Source: Triatoma infestans
Lineage: Eukaryota > Arthropoda > Insecta > Hemiptera > Reduviidae
Length of the DNA stretch: 64,000 bases
Reading direction: 5' to 3'
NCBI GenBank assembly: GCA_011037195.1
Contig: JAAEAF010002769.1
Span: 81,106-145,105, forward strand
The number at the start of each line of letters is the position of its first letter. The stretch's first letter is position 1. The position numbers were made by a program, and so were the translations under genes. Shown here one piece after another: positions 42,613 to 52,639 of the stretch. The notes beneath the pieces are model-generated. The model saw nothing but the letters and a program-made list of their open reading frames with translations. It did not search any database and had not been told where the DNA came from.

Positions 42613-43581
42613 ATCTGGTGTGAAACACTCACACAACTTTCTCTCACTCCAGTTCTCCAAATTATAATTGACAAATGTTATAGTTGGTGTACCAAATTTA
42701 ATGAAATTCGCCGAAAACTGAAAAAGCTGTTTACAGTAAAAGCGCACTTCCGGTTTACTAATTTTCTTAAAACTTAGAATTTTGGCCATCTATTTATTTC
42801 TAATTATTTTGTTTGGATGATAGAATTGTATAATCAACTATGATAACACTTTAGAGGAAGCTGTAACCCCACCCTCCCCTAAAAGTGCCCTTAAATGAAT
42901 TTTCCCAGAGAAATGTTTTAAATAAAATTTGTAGATCTTTGTATGTTAGTTTATATAAGAAGTTTCAAGAAAATCGGCGGAGCTATTTTTGAGAAAATCG
43001 CGAAAAAGTGAAAAAAATCATTTAGTAAAGTGGTAAGTAAACGCACTTCCGGTTATCCGATTTTTTCAAACTCGGAATTTCAACAACATATTTAATTCTA
43101 ATTAACATTATTTAGATGACAGAATTGTCTAATAAACTGAAATAGCAGTTTAAGATGAAAACCTAACCTCCCCCCCCCCCAGAAGTGCCCTTAATGAATT
43201 TTCCCCGGAGAAATGTTTCAATAAAAGTTGTAGCTCTTTGTATGTGAGTAGATTTGCCAAGTTTGAAGAAAATCGTTGGAGCCATTTTTCGAGAAATCGC
43301 AAAAACGTAAAAAAAAAAAAAACTAGTAAAGTGGCACTTCCGGTTGGGGAATTTTGACAGATAACGCACCGTCAAATCTCATGGTGATACCTAAACGTAA
43401 TATCAAGTTTCAACTTTCTACGGTTTTTCGTTTTTGAGCTATGCTGTTCACATACATACACATAGACCATTTGCTAAAAAGTACAATTTTTGGACTCAGG
43501 GGACCTCAAAACGGATATTTCCGGTGAAAACTCGATATCGAAAATTTGACACGATTACAATACTTCCTCTCTTACTAGGAA
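42613..43581 (-). repeat. HINE-like repeat, full length, minus strand
   Basis: On the minus strand: CCTAGTAAGAGAGGAAG start, 5' module, two complete ~297-bp monomers and a partial one, subterminal GGAGTGAGAGAAAG, hairpin GTGTGAGTGTTTCACAC and CAGA. It pairs with the plus-strand copy at 43941 with about 95% identity in the 5' module. Confidence 0.8.
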
Positions 43582-43589
43582 TGTACGAC

Positions 43590-43928
43590 TTTACAGAATA
43601 GGTATTTGATTTGTTTGGAATTATCTCGTAATGGTTACAATGATTTTCATTAAATTTGGAATGCTTACTACACAAATAGAATTGTATAAGTTTTTGTTTT
43701 GAAAAACTCATTTTAGTGTCCTGGTAATTAGGTTAAAATTTAAACTGCCGCTGCAAGGTTTAGTTGTGACAAAGGGCGCTCCCATTTTACAAGGGTTAAT
43801 CCCTACCACTTTTTTTTTTATGGCAAACCCATCTAAATATAAAAATTAAAACAAAAAATCTTGTATTTAATTATTTTAATCGAATTTATACACTAAGAGA
43901 AAGTTGTGTGGGTAATTCACATCAGATT
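43590..43928 (+). repeat. HINE-like fragment with a foreign segment
   Basis: Monomer blocks (ggttacaatgattttcatt) run into a segment with aaactgccgctgcaaggttt, also seen at about 52392-52545, and end with a family 3' terminus gagaaagttgtgtgggtaat-tcacatcaga at 43899-43928. The 52.4-kb segment therefore has two copies in the window. Confidence 0.55.
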
Positions 43929-43940
43929 TCTTACATTATA

Positions 43941-44927
43941 CTTTCACTTACTCCTAGTAAGTAAGAGGAAGTATTGTAATCGTGTCAAATTTTCTATATC
44001 GAGTTTTCACCGGAAATATCCGTTTTGAGGTCCCCTGAGTCCACATAAAAGTAGTTTTTAGCAAATGGTCTGTGTGTATGTGAACAGCATAGCTCAAAAA
44101 CGAAAAACCGTAGGAAGTTGAAACTTGATATTACGTTTAGGTTATCACCATGGGATTTGACGGTGCGTTATCTGTCAAAATTACCTCAACCGAAAGTACC
44201 ACTTTACTAGTTGTTTTTTTTTTTTTACGTTTTTGCGACTTTTTTCGAAAATGGCTCCAACGATTTTCTTTAAACTTGATATATCAACTACACATACAAA
44301 GAGCTACAACTTTTATTTGAAACATTTCTCCGGGAAAATTCATTTAAGGGCACTTCTGGGGGGGGTGGGTTAGGTTTTTCATCTAAAGTGCTATTTCAGT
44401 TTATTAGACAATTCTATCATCTAAATAATGTTAATTAGAATTAAATATGTTGTTGAAATTCCGAGTTTGAAAAAAAAATCGGATGACCAAGAAAGTGCGT
44501 TTATTTTACCACATTATTAAGTTATTTTTTTCTCGATTTTCTCAAAAATACCTCCGACGATTTTCTTAGAACTTCATATATAAACTAAACATACAAATAT
44601 CTACAACTTTTATTTAAAACATTTCTCTGGGAAAATTCATTTAAGGGCACTTTTAGGGGAGGGATGGGGTTATATTATTCTCTAAAGTGCTCTCATATTT
44701 GATTATACAATTCTATCATCCAAACAAAATTAATTAGAAATAAATAGATAGCCAAAATTCTGAGTTTCACGGAAATTAGTAAACCGGAAGTGCGTTCTTT
44801 ACTGAACAGGTTTTTTTTTCCAGTTTTCGACGAATTTTATTAAATTTAGTATACAAACTATAAAATTTGTCAATTATAATTTTGAGAATTGGAGTAAGAG
44901 AAAGTTGTGTGAGTGTTTCACACCAGA
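43941..44927 (+). repeat. HINE-like repeat, full length, reference copy
   Basis: 5' subterminal CTTTCACTTACTCC (43941-43954) and 3' GGAGTAAGAGAAAG (44891-44904) are inverted complements. The 5' module (to ~44190) is followed by monomer 1 (~44190-44490), monomer 2 (~44490-44785) and a partial third, each starting with a cggaagtgc- or gaaagtac-type box. The 3' hairpin GTGTGA-gtgtt-TCACAC (44907-44923) and CAGA come before a T-run. No coding. This architecture is that of HINE/DINE-1 elements mobilised by Helentrons. Confidence 0.82.
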
Positions 44928-45700
44928 TTTTTTTTTTTTTTTGTTTTTTTTTTACGAATTACGTTGTGTTGGTTGGTCAAATAACCTGCAGTTTGTGTGC
45001 GGTGGTCTGTGTTAAAGATATTGTACTGGCTAAGCATTAGGAATAACTCTGTGTGAACCTGTGACGTCATATTAATACGGAGAGCCAGTGCTATATCTGT
45101 CTTGAATAACGAACCGCACATCTAGTGAGTGTTTGGTCTCAACTTGTGTTTAGATCTGCTACAAGTGCCTGCAAATATCTAGTGAGTACCTTTAATTGAA
45201 TACCAAATTGAGTAACAACGGTAAATTAAATGAAACCAATGTTTTATTGTTTATTCGCAAAAAATAAATAAATAATAAAAAATTCTGATGTAAAAAAACT
45301 GATATTACTCATTCTTACTGCAATTTCCACTGATATGAATGAAAATACTTTGTGTAAAACACTGGAATTAATAAATATTTAGTTGTGTGGGACTGTGTGA
45401 CCAAGTGGTGGACAGCAAGTACTGACTGGGCCATACAATTCGCTAGATACAGAGCAATCCCTAAAACCACCATAGAATCAGTTTATTCTGGAATAAATGT
45501 TCCAAATAAACACTATGTTTATATGTATGTAGTATACAGCGAAACTGTAGGAATATCTTTGGACTATGATCTTTTTTTTTTTTCCGCGGCCATTTTCATG
45601 AAAAACAATTGAGTTTCCGGGTTGAGACACCCTAGCAAGCCACTGATACGGTCTAAACACGCAAACTCAAGTGATGATTGCACTAGTTTATAGAAAAATC
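44928..45700. other. Mixed AT-rich DNA
   Basis: A T-run at the HINE terminus, then sequence without assignable features. At 45565-45630, ccgcggccattttcatgaaa and gttgagac match (inverted) 55215-55265, a MITE-like end. No gene supported. Confidence 0.45.
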
Positions 45701-45822
45701 ACGACACAACCGGAAAACCCAATTTGAAAAGTCCACTTCCGGTTTAACTGATTTTTTTTTTTCTTCAAACTAGGTATTTTTTTTAAACAAATGTAATCCT
45801 TCTATGCATTATTATAGTAGCA

Positions 45823-46053
45823 ATGGGATTTAGACAAAATATTCTAGTGCAAAGCCGCTTCTACAAAATGTTTCAAATAAAGGTGAAGTGTTTAGTTAAT
45901 ACAGGAAGTTTAAAGGAAATCAATGCAACTGTTTCCAAGGAAATCGCGAAGAATTATTCAGTGGCACCAGGTTGGCGCGTTTCCACCAAAATCTTCATGT
46001 TTTGGCATAAATGGAATATAATATTTCAGGTTTATGCGTTTTTTCATTTTTGA
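45823..46053 (+). pseudogene. Possible pogo/CENP-B-type DNA-binding relic
   Basis: A frame reading IKVKCLVNTGSLKEINATVS then KEIAKNYSVAP has the spacing of the helix-turn-helix N-terminus of pogo/Tigger transposases (K-E-I-A-x-x-[YF]-x-V followed by S-T). No transposase core follows. A chance open frame is also possible. Confidence 0.3.
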
Positions 46054-46204
46054 TATATTTTGTTACACACAGACACACACACATACATACATACATGCAT
46101 ATATGACATGTATGTCTGTGTGTATATATATATATTCCATTGCCGTTAACATGCTAAGAAATTCATTGCTGCCGTTTTTTTTGAGACAATCACAAATAAA
46201 CAAA

Positions 46205-46250
46205 AACTCTGCTGTGAAACACTCACACACACACACTTTCTCTCCTACTG
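46205..46250 (-). repeat. HINE-like 3' terminus, minus strand
   Basis: tctgctgtgaaacactcaca is the family hairpin on the minus strand, followed by ctttctctcctactgc, the subterminal motif. The CA tract between them (cacacacacac) is expanded. The rest of the copy is not clear. Confidence 0.55.
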
Positions 46251-46370
46251 CATTTTTACATAGTTTTAATTTTGCGATTTATGATTTATACGTATATACC
46301 GGTCATTATCTAGTTACAAATTTCATATATAACAACAAAATACAGATGTTTTGGTGTTCGTTACGACCGT

Positions 46371-46775
46371 TGTATTCAATGTTTTAAATTGGGGATGTTG
46401 AGATTTGGTCATACAAAAGAACTCTTTTTAAATTTCTACCAACGTTTCGGCAAATTTATTGCCTTCTTCAGGGTCTGTACAAAGGTTTTAATACAAATAA
46501 AAATAAAAAAAAATAGAAAAACGACATAAAATATGAACTTAAAATAAATATTTTCAAAATAAAAAAAAATCAACAATAATAATTATATACAATAGTTTCA
46601 AAAAATCCATCAACAATAATAATAAAAAAATAAATATATTGGAATTGATTCATATTAAAAAAGATAAATTATCTATCAATTTTAGAACAGAGACCAAAAA
46701 CTTATCCCTTAGTTATAACAATCTCCTGGAATTTCCTAAAAACAACATACAGACTAAGACACGGTCTTCCCATCC
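46371..46775. mobile_element. MITE M1, truncated copy
   Basis: Left terminus tgtattcaatgttttaaatt leads to gtttcggcaaatttattgcc and ttcttcagggtctg, then AT-rich sequence ending acggtcttcccatcc. This equals the left half of the complete copy at 47296-47879; the right arm is missing, and HINE-like DNA follows directly. Confidence 0.75.
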
Positions 46776-46782
46776 GCGATAG

Positions 46783-47262
46783 AATTGTTTAATAAACTGA
46801 AATAGCTACTTTAGATGAAAACCCTTTAGATAACTGCCCTTAAATGAATTTTCCCAAAGAAATGTTTTAAATAAAAGCTGTAGCTCTTTGTATGCGTAGT
46901 TGATATATCAAGTTTAAAGAAAATCGTCGGAGCCATTTTTGAGAAAATCGCAAAAAAGTAAAAAAAAAAACCAACAAGTAAAGTGGTACTTTCGGTTGAG
47001 GAATTTTGACAGATGACCCACTTTCAGATGCCTTGGTGATACCTAAACGGAATATCAAGTTTCAACTTTCTACGGTTTTTCGTTTTTGAGCTATGCTGTT
47101 CACATACGCACACACACACACACCTATTTCTAAAAACAGAACATTTGCTAAAAACCACTTTTTTGGACACAGGGGACCTCAAAACGATATTTCCGGTGAA
47201 AACTCGATATCGAACATTTGAGACGATTACAATACTTTCTCTTACTAGGAGTAAGAAAGTAA
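46783..47262 (-). repeat. HINE-like repeat, 5' half, minus strand
   Basis: On the minus strand it starts cttactcctagtaagagaaag near 47240-47262, followed by the 5' module and one monomer down to the tctaaagtagctatttcag block. It ends where the truncated MITE copy starts, so one disrupted the other. Confidence 0.7.
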
Positions 47263-47295
47263 ACATTTGCATTAACAAAAAAAAAAAAAAAAAAT

Positions 47296-47879
47296 TGCTT
47301 ACGATGTTGTAAATTGGATGTTGAGGTTCGGTCATACAAAAGAACTCTTTTTTAAATTTCTACTGACGTTTCGGCAAATTTATTGCCTTTGGGTCTGTAC
47401 AAAGGTTTTAATACAAATAAAAAAAAAAAAAAAAATAGAAACAACATAAAATATGAACTTAAATAAATTTTCAAATAAAAAAAAATCAACAATAAATATA
47501 TAAATAGTTTTCAAAATCCATCAACATAATAAAAAAAAGAATATATTGGAAGATACATTTAAAAAAGATATTATCTATCATTTTAGAAGAGACCAAAAAC
47601 CTATCCCTTAGTTAACATCTCCTGGAATTATCAAAACAACATGCAGTTAAGACACGGTCTTCCCATCCACTCTCCAAGCCCTTTATAAAACCTTCCCCAT
47701 CCAATGTCCGTAACACTTGTTGATGGTATGTCACAGATTAAACTAGAGTTTATAAGTAATTCTAACTGGAAATTTTTACCCTGAAGAAGGCAATAAATTT
47801 GCCGAAACGTCGGTAGAAATTTAAAAAGTGTTCATTTGTATGACCGAATCTCAACATCCAATTTACAACATTGAATACA
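47296..47879. mobile_element. MITE M1, complete fold-back copy
   Basis: Inverted ends: left atgttgtaaattggatgttg, right caacatccaatttacaac. Both continue inward through the same motif (aaatttctac-gacgtttcgg-caaatttattgcc), the right copy as gaagaaggcaataaatttgc. Length ~580 bp, AT-rich centre, no coding. Confidence 0.85.
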
Positions 47880-48900
47880 GCCTATCAGACTATCAGTAAT
47901 ACTGACACTATCTGTACTGATGGGATACTGACAGTATTCCGACTGTTTACCCTCACACTATGTATTTGTTCAGTTATTATATCAGTACTCAGTCACTTTG
48001 TTGCCTCGATTTGGTGTGGGTCAGTTTTCAGTCAAAGTGAAAAGATCGTGTTTGTAATGAATAATAAAGAAAAAATTTGTCTTGCAATTATTTTGGCAAA
48101 TTTAAAATTTAAAAACAACAAAAAAAGGCGTTGGATGAAAGAATGGTTGTTTATAACGAAATGAATTTGGCCATTTGAACCTATTAAATTATGTTAAAGG
48201 AAGTGACCCTAGCAATTCCCGCAATTACTTCCGCAGAATAGTGAGACGTTCGACGAATTTCTACAACAACCGTGCTTTTGCTGCGATCCGGGGTCTCACA
48301 ATCAGAAAAAGTTTCAATTCCTCATACATCCATGAAGTCGGCACGTATACCTTCAGTATCAGCATCCGATCTGATGGAATCCTTAATTTTTTTCAATTCC
48401 TTCCTGAAATTGCTCCTCATAGATACATTTTTTTTTTTTTAAATCATCAATTCTTATTTATAATCAATTTTTATTAATTTGATTATAAACTTTGCACAAC
48501 TTTATATATGCAGCCTTTCTTTATATCCCCGTCACTATATTCCTTTAATGAAGAGTTCCACAACTCTGGTAAATCGCGATAAGTATGAATTAATTCTAAC
48601 ATAATTTCTCTTTCTGATTTCTCGACTTCCTAAATTTCTTCATTATTAAATTCCATTTGGGGAGATGCTTCCGCTATAGCTCCGTGCACTGTACTGATAA
48701 GTTACTGTCAATACATCCCTCATACTATCAGTATTTCATCAGTATACTGACCACGCCCACAATATTGATGGAATACTTTTGTAATCCCAAAAGTACATCA
48801 GTATTACTGACAGTCCATCAGTACCTGCCCTCCTCACACTATCATTAATACTCACAATATCAATTAATATTGACAATATTACTGATAGTTTGAGGGGGCC
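47880..48900 (+). mobile_element. PIF/Harbinger-like relic
   Basis: The right end is ctgatagtttgagggggcc and the left has cctatcagactatcagtaat, an inverted pair in the style of Harbinger (ggccccctcaaactatcag). Internally a frame reads KKRRWMKEWLF, then NLLNYVKGSDPSNSRNYFR and in a shifted frame SETFDEFLQ: the N-terminal signature of HARBI1-type transposases. The DDE core is missing or unreadable. Confidence 0.65.
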
Positions 48901-49054
48901 TTTAGAGAAGCATGATTCGTCAATTTCTTGTTTATACCGCCAACTTTTATCGGGTTTATCAGAGAATCAGCGCAAACTTCTCGTAAGTAGTTCTTCCAGT
49001 CTGTTATTGCGGCTGTACTCATATTGAATTCATCTTCACAGAACTTAGTTGTAG
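48901..49054. other. Spacer
   Basis: No assignable feature. Confidence 0.5.
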
Positions 49055-49354
49055 TATATGTAGTGGAAGAAAGAAATGAAAGAAAATAATAGTTTTGAAA
49101 AATAGTTTAGAATATTTTATAGTTTGAAAAATAGAATTTTGTTAATATTTTAAATGTATCTTAGTGCAGTGAAAAGAGTCAGGTCCTATAATTTAAGGTC
49201 ATTGCTATAAAGATACAAAGGTACAAGAATCCGTTAAATTAATACAATGCCACTTGGCCAACTGTTTTGTAAGAGAAGCGTTCTTTCGAACAGTCTGCAT
49301 TCTGCTTTCAAACAAGAATAGTCTGAGCAAGACATTCACCAGAACACATCAGGA

Positions 49355-49410
49355 CTGGTGCCTAAAACCAGTCCGAAAGGGCGTAGGTTCGTATCCTACC
49401 GCTGCCACCA
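49355..49410 (+). tRNA. tRNA-Leu-like 3' half with encoded CCA (pseudo-tRNA)
   Basis: Anticodon-type arm CTGGT-GCCTAAA-ACCAG (loop 49360-49366), a class II-like variable arm, T arm GTAGG-TTCGTAT-CCTAC (49383-49399), acceptor strand CGCTGCC, discriminator A and CCA (49408-49410). The T arm and acceptor match animal tRNA-Leu. No 5' half precedes it; the upstream sequence belongs to the inverted-repeat arm. A genomic CCA points to a retro-copied tRNA. It is probably not a working gene. Confidence 0.55.
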
Positions 49411-49446
49411 ATGAAATGTTATTGGTGTGTTGTGTTGTAGTGTAGT

Positions 49447-49481
49447 GGTAGCTTGTGGCGTGAGCGGTTAAGTAAAACGGG
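49447..49481 (+). other. tRNA 5'-half-like segment (acceptor and A box)
   Basis: GGTAGCT could pair with CGCTGCC of the 3' half (six of seven), and tggcgtgagcggttaag is a good A box. It lies 36 bp downstream of the 3' half, so the two halves are in permuted order. No T arm follows. An unrelated SINE head is the other reading. Confidence 0.4.
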
Positions 49482-49965
49482 CTTGTGTTTGTATATGTTT
49501 AAGAGAGAGAAGTAATAAGAATAATTAAGAAAACACTGGTAGATTAAATTAAATATATATTCTTTAAGGATATTTAATGCTATTCAATAACACAGGCAAT
49601 ATGCTTATTAATTTACTGAAATTACTTGGAATAACTCTTATGTTTTAACTTATAACTGGCACAGTCCTGAACTGTTCTGGTGAATGTCTAGCTCAAACTA
49701 TTCTTGTTTGAAAGCAGACTGCAGACTATTCGAAAGAATGCCTTCTCTTACAAAACAGTTGGCCAAGTGGCATTGTATTAATTTAACGGATTCTTGTGCC
49801 TTTGTCTCCCTAATAGCATGACCTTAAATTACAGTACCTGACTCTTTTCACTGCACTAAGATACATTTAAAATATTAACAAAATTCTAGTTTTCAAACTA
49901 TAAAATATTCTAAACTATTTTTCAAAACTATTATTTTCTTTCATTTCTTTCTTCCACTACATATA

Positions 49966-50410
49966 TATTTGGCCCAAGAGTATATAAAATATTTATAATA
50001 GTGTTAAACGACAACCTACTTACCTTCTAACCACGTACCTTTTCTAACTTTAATCCGTCACACGACAATTGTTTTTGTCACATCTCCATCTGTCGTGGCA
50101 TTCAGTAATATTAAGAGACATTTCATGTCCATTTGCACAATAACACATATTATGTAGTATGCTTTTTACGCGTAAATAATTAACTGCTTTTTCTGTACTG
50201 TCAATATCACGGATCATGTAATAAGAGACATGTTTAGCGAACTACAGGACTGATAAACCAGCACAGACTAGTCGCCTCTTCCTATTTTAGTTCTCTTATC
50301 ACACTCGCCGAACAAGTTAAGACAAGATAAATCGCACAGTCACTCTTTTAGACGTATTTAATAAAAAAAATGAATAGAAATTGATTAGTGGAACACATTA
50401 GGTTTCCATA
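49966..50410. other. Spacer without assignable feature
   Basis: AT-rich, no coding character. Confidence 0.5.
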
Positions 50411-50422
50411 TAAAATGATTAT

Positions 50423-51138
50423 TAGGGCTTTGAGTAGGCCTGGGTGAGTTCGAAACTAGTGGGAGAATGTAGGAGAAGGTTCAATGCTTTGGCTCGGAGG
50501 GGTAAGGTGCGTCTCTATTGGATACCCGGACATGTAGAGGGCAATGAGAGGGCGGATCAGTTGGCTAGGGATCATCATTACCATTTTGTGGTCCTGAACC
50601 AGCCCTTGCCGTCACAAGAGGTTTCGTGACAAACAGATTAGACTTTGGCAGATGAGAGTCTTGGAGAAATGCTGGGTGGGACACGCAGGGGTGCCTCCAA
50701 GCTAAAAGATTTATAAAAGGAATTAAGCAGGGAGTTTCGGAGGACCTCTTGCCCCTTCAGTAGGACAGGTCTGAGGACCTTGGTGGGGTAGTGACTGGAC
50801 ACACTTGGGTGTCTAGTCACTTGTTTAACATAGAGAGGACCTCTTGTCCCATTTGTCAGAATTGCGACGACGGAGTCAGGGAAACGGTGTATCACTATTT
50901 ATGTCAGTGTCCCCGTTTCGCTGGTACTCGGTTTCGCGTATTTAGGAGGGTACCACTCTCGCAGGATTGCCTGGGCGAGTTCGGAGTTCAAGGATATCTT
51001 GGGATATTGTAGACTGACCGGTAAGCTATCGGGGGAGATTAATTAAGGGAATATGGGGGGTATCGGGGGGGTTAAAAGCCACATAGGCTTAGGTCCCACG
51101 CCATTAGGCACCCGGCATAATAATAATAATAATAATAA
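50423..51138 (+). mobile_element. I-like LINE, 5'-truncated (RNase H to 3' end)
   Basis: A 12-bp duplication taaaatgattat flanks it (50411-50422 and 51139-51150). The first frame carries the end of RNase H (RLYWIPGHVEGNERADQLAR), and a later one reads TGHTWVSSHLF and CPICQNCDDGVRETVYHYLC-QCP, the zinc-type motif after RNase H in I-like LINEs. The 3' end is cttaggtcccacgcc and (TAA)n. Truncation point lies inside RNase H. Confidence 0.85.
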
Positions 51139-51229
51139 TAAAATGATTATAGCCTTGCGGTCGTCAAACAGAAAAGACCCGAACCTCAGCGGACTACCCA
51201 GTTCTGGCTATACTCCCCCACGCCCCACA

Positions 51230-51415
51230 CAAATAAATGACTATCACTTTTATCTGAAACATTCTTTAGGGGAAAAAATTATATTTGGACGTTCTGGGAG
51301 AGCAGAAACGTCAACATTTCCTCTAAAGTACCACTTCAGTAGTAATATGTACTTCTCGTATAATATTAAGATACATTAGAAGCATTGTTAGAATTTCAAA
51401 TTTCGAGAGAAACGA
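51230..51415 (+). repeat. HINE-like fragment (monomer)
   Basis: Blocks atcacttttatctgaaacat, ctctaaagtaccacttcag and the agaatttcaaatttcgagag stretch follow in family order. It is short and ends at a T-run. Confidence 0.5.
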
Positions 51416-51430
51416 ATTTGGTTTCTGAGT

Positions 51431-52270
51431 TTTTTTTTTTTTTTTTTGCTCGTAAAAAGCTACACAGATTAAGTTGTATCACATTTATTTGAATTTTTTT
51501 TACTAAATTTTGTTTGTGTAATTATTTGAAAGGTGCACAACATCTAAGGTCCTTCGCACCTTTTATCTTATCTCTGATGGACACTATACTGATTGGGTTA
51601 AACTATAGTTACCTAACGAGAAAACCTAACGACAATTGGCCTAACATATAATAAATCGAAACTATATTGTTTCTATAACTACTTGGGGTGGAGTACTTGA
51701 TATTCCTCACACCCCTCACGGATCATAGCCTAAAGTAAAAACTAATATGTACATTTACTCTGATTTACACTTATCATTACGCATTCATACAGACAAAAAT
51801 ACCAATAAATACTTACATACTTAAATGCGCTCATACTAATAAATACTCCCAAGCAAATAAATACATACACACATTAAAAATAGACAGTCATACTACACAT
51901 ATACGCACTAAACTGAATTTCGGGTGGAATACTCAATATTCCTCGCACCCTAAACAGAAACTAAACCTAAAACTAACATATTTATATTATTTACACTACA
52001 TTCTTTCGTACCATTCATACCTTGCCGGGGTGACAATCCCGACATAGACCCACCCCTCCAGAAGGCTCCCAATTATGTACATTTAAAGTACAGGAAAGGC
52101 GTCCTGTAGAGAAGAAGTCTGCCACCCCTATCCCGACATTGGCCCCCCGCACTCATTCATACAACCATTCTTACAGCCTAAGTCTAAATCTAACAAATTA
52201 ATTCTACTTATAGACCTAAACAAAAGAGAAACCTATATACAGCAATTTATACGAGTCTAACAGATATTTT
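51431..52270 (-). mobile_element. Possible 3' part of a retroelement, minus strand
   Basis: A T-run at 51431-51449 could be the poly-A tail of a minus-strand insertion whose end reads aggaccttagatgttgtgca on that strand. Inside, two similar blocks (ggtggagtacttgatattcc and ggtggaatactcaatattcc) and two cccgacat blocks repeat. No frame is recognisable. Confidence 0.3.
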
Positions 52271-52391
52271 CAGCATAGTGTCCATTAAATTAAATGCATT
52301 AAGTTAATTTCTTGTAGAAACTGCAGCGCTTTTTGTACATTATTTTCATTGTCACTTAGAATTTCCTTAATGTTATTTTCTTTTACTAAAT

Positions 52392-52545
52392 TTAAACTGC
52401 CGCTACAAGCTATGTTTAGGTTGATACATAGGGCGCAGCCACACATGTCCACTCCAGGTGTGTACACGTATAACTCCTCCCACCTTTTTTATGACAAGCC
52501 CAATCAAACGTTTTTAAAACATTGCAATTTTAAATAAGAGAATAT
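52392..52545. repeat. Segment shared with 43737-43860
   Basis: aaactgccgctacaagctat, gggcgcagcc and the tttttatgacaagcccaatc stretch match the earlier segment with gaps. Nature unknown; a minus-strand frame here (52285-52467) has a Cys-rich stretch but no family I recognise. Confidence 0.55.
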
Positions 52546-52569
52546 TTAATTTTTTATTTTCATTTCAGG

Positions 52570-52612
52570 TCGCAGAAATGATAAAAGTTGACGAAAATGA
52601 TCCGATAGGAGG
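52570..52612 (+). other. Exon-like micro-segment
   Basis: A strong acceptor (tttattttcatttcag) and strong donor (gtaagt) bound 43 bp reading VAEMIKVDENDPIG. No neighbouring exon with matching phase was found, so it may be an isolated exon of an unseen gene or chance. Confidence 0.3.
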
Positions 52613-52639
52613 TAAGTAGCATTGTTTTCATCTCCAAAT

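Larger units (their letters stand above)
49055..49965. mobile_element. Long inverted-repeat element enclosing a tRNA-like segment
   Basis: Left arm 49055-49356 and right arm about 49655-49965 are inverted complements (tatatgtagtggaagaaaga ... tctttcttccactacatata), about 300 bp each with a few differences. The spacer of ~300 bp carries a tRNA-Leu-like 3' half and an A-box-like stretch. No transposase. It could be a fold-back element, or two inverted repeats around a retro-inserted tRNA. Confidence 0.8.

Noticed and set aside
49355..49410. A functional tRNA-Leu gene
   Set aside because: No 5' half in normal order, atypical anticodon loop without the usual T before the anticodon, and genomic CCA; treated as pseudo-tRNA.
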